Part shown: positions 62,371-64,000 of the stretch, piece by piece
How positions within the stretch are numbered: the stretch's first letter is position 1
Layout of the letters: each line of letters starts with the position of its first letter
Assembly: GCA_016125075.1 (NCBI GenBank)
Contig: WGMO01000019.1
Coordinates: 92,020 to 156,019, forward strand
Length of the DNA: 64,000 nt
Direction of reading: 5' to 3'
Source: Terrimonas sp.
GTDB lineage: Bacteria > Bacteroidota > Bacteroidia > Chitinophagales > Chitinophagaceae
Notes under the pieces: generated by a model
Database searches by the model: none
The model's input: only the letters and a program-made list of their open reading frames with translations
Told to the model about the DNA's origin: nothing
Program-made: the position numbers and the translations under genes

Positions 62371-63078
62371 TTAAAGTTTTTTCAGTTTGATGTTCTTAAA
62401 ACTGACACCGCCCCCATGGTCCTGTAAGGCAATATGACCTGATTTTGACATGCCGTATGTCTTAACATTTTTCCACTTGCTGTTGGCCTTGTTTTTTTCC
62501 CATTCCGGTGTCCACAACTGGTAATCCACCACTTTCTCCCCGTTCAGCCAATGTTCGACATGGCCCTTGTTGACAATAATCACTGTATGGTTGTATTCGC
62601 CCGCCTTTTTTACGGTGTGCTTCAGGGGAGGGTTCATATCATAATTGGCGCCGCTAAACTGGCCATCCTTTAATTTTTCCGGATAGCCCAGGTCATCGAT
62701 CAGCTGGTACTCGGGACCCGATTCATAACTGGCTTTATTGTCTTCTGTAACCATATAGATGATGCCACTGTTTTGTTCCGGGTCTATTTTCCAGTCGACA
62801 GATAATTCAAAATTTTCATACTCGTCATTTGTAATCAGGTCGGCCCGACCCGTGAAATCTCCTTTCCTGCAGATGAGTTCCCCGTTATATACGGTCCATT
62901 CTTTGGCTTCCTTGTTCTGATAGCCCCTCCAGCCATTGGTTGATTGTCCGTCAAATAACAGGACCCAACCTTCCTTTTTTTCTTTCTTTGTCAGACTGTT
63001 ATCTTTTACCTGCTGTGCCTGGAATGCGCTCATAAGAGAAAAGCTGGCCAGCAAAACGAGGATCATTGTTTTTTTCAT
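62371..63078 (-). CDS. DUF1080 / 3-keto-disaccharide hydrolase domain protein, exported
   Basis: A 235-residue exported protein: signal peptide (MKKTMILVLLASFSLMSAFQ), then a single concanavalin-like DUF1080 domain (GWVLLFDGQSTNGWRGYQNK, GELICRKGDFTGRADLITND, ENFELSVDWKIDPEQNSGII, GHVEHWLNGEKVVDYQLW). The family is implicated in hydrolysis of 3-keto-glycosides or in polysaccharide binding. ATG 63078 is the better start; ATG 63087 adds three residues. Confidence 0.9.
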   Translation of the reverse strand: MKKTMILVLLASFSLMSAFQAQQVKDNSLTKKEKKEGWVLLFDGQSTNGWRGYQNKEAKEWTVYNGELICRKGDFTGRADLITNDEYENFELSVDWKIDPEQNSGIIYMVTEDNKASYESGPEYQLIDDLGYPEKLKDGQFSGANYDMNPPLKHTVKKAGEYNHTVIIVNKGHVEHWLNGEKVVDYQLWTPEWEKNKANSKWKNVKTYGMSKSGHIALQDHGGGVSFKNIKLKKL

Positions 63079-63166
63079 TGCTATCATTTTTCAATCGGCT
63101 TTTGAAATTACACAAAATTCCGACAGCCAGCGACAGATTATTCCTGATATCGCAAAATGCCTGGAA

Positions 63167-63196
63167 TTGTTTTTCAACATTCAGGCTGTAAATTTG
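63167..63196 (+). promoter_or_regulatory. Promoter of superoxide dismutase
   Basis: TTG (63167-63169), a 19-nt spacer and TAAATTTG (63189-63196) match the Bacteroidota consensus. The start site would be near 63203, a leader of about 37 nt. Confidence 0.7.
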
Positions 63197-63239
63197 TTAT
63201 CCTGTTAAACACTATTATTCATTCTTAAAATATATAATT

Positions 63240-63866
63240 ATGGCATTTACATTACCTGCGCTTCCTTACGCACATGATGCGCTGGAACCGCATATAGACA
63301 AGCAGACCATGGAAATACACCATGGCAAACACCACCAGGCTTATGTTGACAATCTGAATAAGGCCATTGCGGGTACTCCGCATGAAAATAAATCGCTGGA
63401 AGAACTGGTTGCCCATGCCGGCAGTATTTCAACAGCCGTCCGTAATAATGGCGGAGGCCACTGGAACCATAGTTTCTTCTGGGAAATACTGGCTCCCGGA
63501 GCCGGCGGTAAACCTACCGGGAAACTGGCGGATGCTATCGATGCTGCCTTTGGTTCCTTTGAAGCTTTCCAGGAAAAATTCAATGCAGCCGGTGCCACCC
63601 GTTTCGGCTCTGGCTGGGCCTGGCTGATCGTGAAGGATGGCAAACTGGAGATCACTTCAACCCCCAACCAGGACAACCCCTTAATGGATGTTGCTGAAGT
63701 GAAAGGGACCCCGATACTGGGTGTGGATGTTTGGGAGCATGCTTATTATCTGAAATACCAGAATAAGCGCCCTGATTACCTCAAAGCTATCTGGAACCTG
63801 GTCGACTGGAAAAAAGTGGCCAGTCATTATGAGGCAGCACTGAAGGAAAAAGCTGCTGTGGCCTGA
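63240..63866 (+). CDS. sodA: Superoxide dismutase, Mn-type signature
   Basis: A 208-residue Fe/Mn superoxide dismutase, with metal ligands in [28 protein letters not shown] and [18 protein letters not shown]. The Gly-Gly before HWNH and the Gln in STPNQDNPL follow the Mn-type pattern rather than the Fe-type, though Bacteroidota enzymes can be cambialistic. No signal peptide, so it is cytosolic. It has its own promoter and terminator. Confidence 0.96.
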   Translation: MAFTLPALPYAHDALEPHIDKQTMEIHHGKHHQAYVDNLNKAIAGTPHENKSLEELVAHAGSISTAVRNNGGGHWNHSFFWEILAPGAGGKPTGKLADAIDAAFGSFEAFQEKFNAAGATRFGSGWAWLIVKDGKLEITSTPNQDNPLMDVAEVKGTPILGVDVWEHAYYLKYQNKRPDYLKAIWNLVDWKKVASHYEAALKEKAAVA

Positions 63867-63892
63867 CACGCACGACAAATAATAAATAATAG

Positions 63893-63925
63893 AAAAGGAT
63901 TATGACCCTGTCATACTCCTTTTTT
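63893..63925 (+). terminator. Terminator after sodA
   Basis: Stem of 7 + 6 bp with one mismatch (63893-63906 with 63910-63923), 3-nt loop, running into a T-run. Confidence 0.75.
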
Positions 63926-63937
63926 ATTAGGGTCCCA

Positions 63938-63983
63938 GCAACGTCTCTCCGACCGGCCCCGTGTGATGGCCGGAGGACGTTGC
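63938..63983. repeat. Imperfect inverted repeat near the right edge
   Basis: GCAACGTC (63938-63945) pairs with GACGTTGC (63976-63983), and inner CCGGCC (63953-63958) with GGCCGG (63968-63973); a few bases in between do not pair. GC-rich compared with its surroundings. It could be an interspersed palindromic element or part of a gene beyond the window; no second copy was noticed in this window. Confidence 0.5.
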
Positions 63984-64000
63984 GTCATAATCTTTCAGGT

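Noticed and set aside
1..64000. tRNA, rRNA, CRISPR, insertion sequences, prophage
   Set aside because: No cloverleaf, repeat-spacer array, transposase, integrase or phage gene was recognised by eye. A tRNAscan or ISfinder run could confirm this.

Overview
The window is a stretch of bacterial chromosome from the phylum Bacteroidota, most likely family Chitinophagaceae (inference). The lineage signs are the gliding-motility genes gldD, gldE and gldH, the RNase G / HU / MutY / SSB / GldE / GldD neighbourhood, a MutL of the Bacteroidota type, and repeated promoter elements of the form TAnnTTTG with almost no Shine-Dalgarno sequences. I saw no rRNA, tRNA, CRISPR array, insertion sequence, phage or plasmid gene. 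About 65 genes are called, densely packed in short same-strand runs, with several non-ATG starts (TTG at 216, 11194, 15471, 35922, 45878 and 50338; GTG at 16640 and 30345).

Layout. 1-1085: an unknown membrane protein cut by the left edge, an unknown 160-residue protein, and an AT-rich gap with helically phased A-tracts. 1086-6423 (+): DinB-like protein, ComEC, PurH, EamA transporter. 6416-14886 (-): polysaccharide deacetylase, orphan LutB, AlkD-like protein, radical SAM protein, DUF3109 protein, GldD, GldE, SSB, MutY. 15028-18190 (+): HU, TPR protein, a 31-residue COX24-like ribosomal protein, RNase G. 18205-18897 (-): membrane zinc metallopeptidase. 18898-19411: a gap with a candidate small RNA. 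19412-27332 (+): RadA, ComF, a beta-helix lipoprotein, glutathione peroxidase, HolB, RicT/PSP1, alpha/beta hydrolase. 27351-30239 (-): GH3/beta-lactamase fusion. 30345 (+): MutL. 32212-35824 (-): PBP4-type DacB, a Gfo/Idh/MocA oxidoreductase, an arginase-fold protein.

35922-43139 (+): a small secreted protein, a PepSY-like lipoprotein, then YncE beta-propeller, TolC, adaptor and RND pump, which together look like one export unit. 43168-49028: PheS, a membrane protein, 3-hydroxyacyl-CoA dehydrogenase, an epimerase-like SDR, a carboxypeptidase-regulatory-domain protein, LpxD. 49029-49400: a gap with two inverted DnaA-box sequences and a second candidate small RNA. 49401-54821: YicC, GldH, a histidine kinase/response regulator pair, SDR, FkbM methyltransferase, YjjG. 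54858-57254 (-): phosphatidylserine decarboxylase, CdsA and a CPBP protease (phospholipid synthesis). 57347-63866: DusB, two small membrane proteins, a thioredoxin-like / aldehyde dehydrogenase / anchored glutathione peroxidase operon, TadA, a DUF1080 protein and Mn-type superoxide dismutase.

Themes: DNA uptake and repair (ComEC, ComF, RadA, MutL, MutY, SSB, AlkD-like), gliding/type IX secretion accessories, envelope synthesis and turnover, and peroxide/aldehyde defence. Most of this is ordinary housekeeping. The observations most worth a second look are the two intergenic small-RNA candidates that share a 15-nt complementary element, the RND cluster with its two small secreted companions, and enzymes whose expected catalytic residues are missing (MutL endonuclease motif, ComEC beta-lactamase-like tail, arginase-like metal site).
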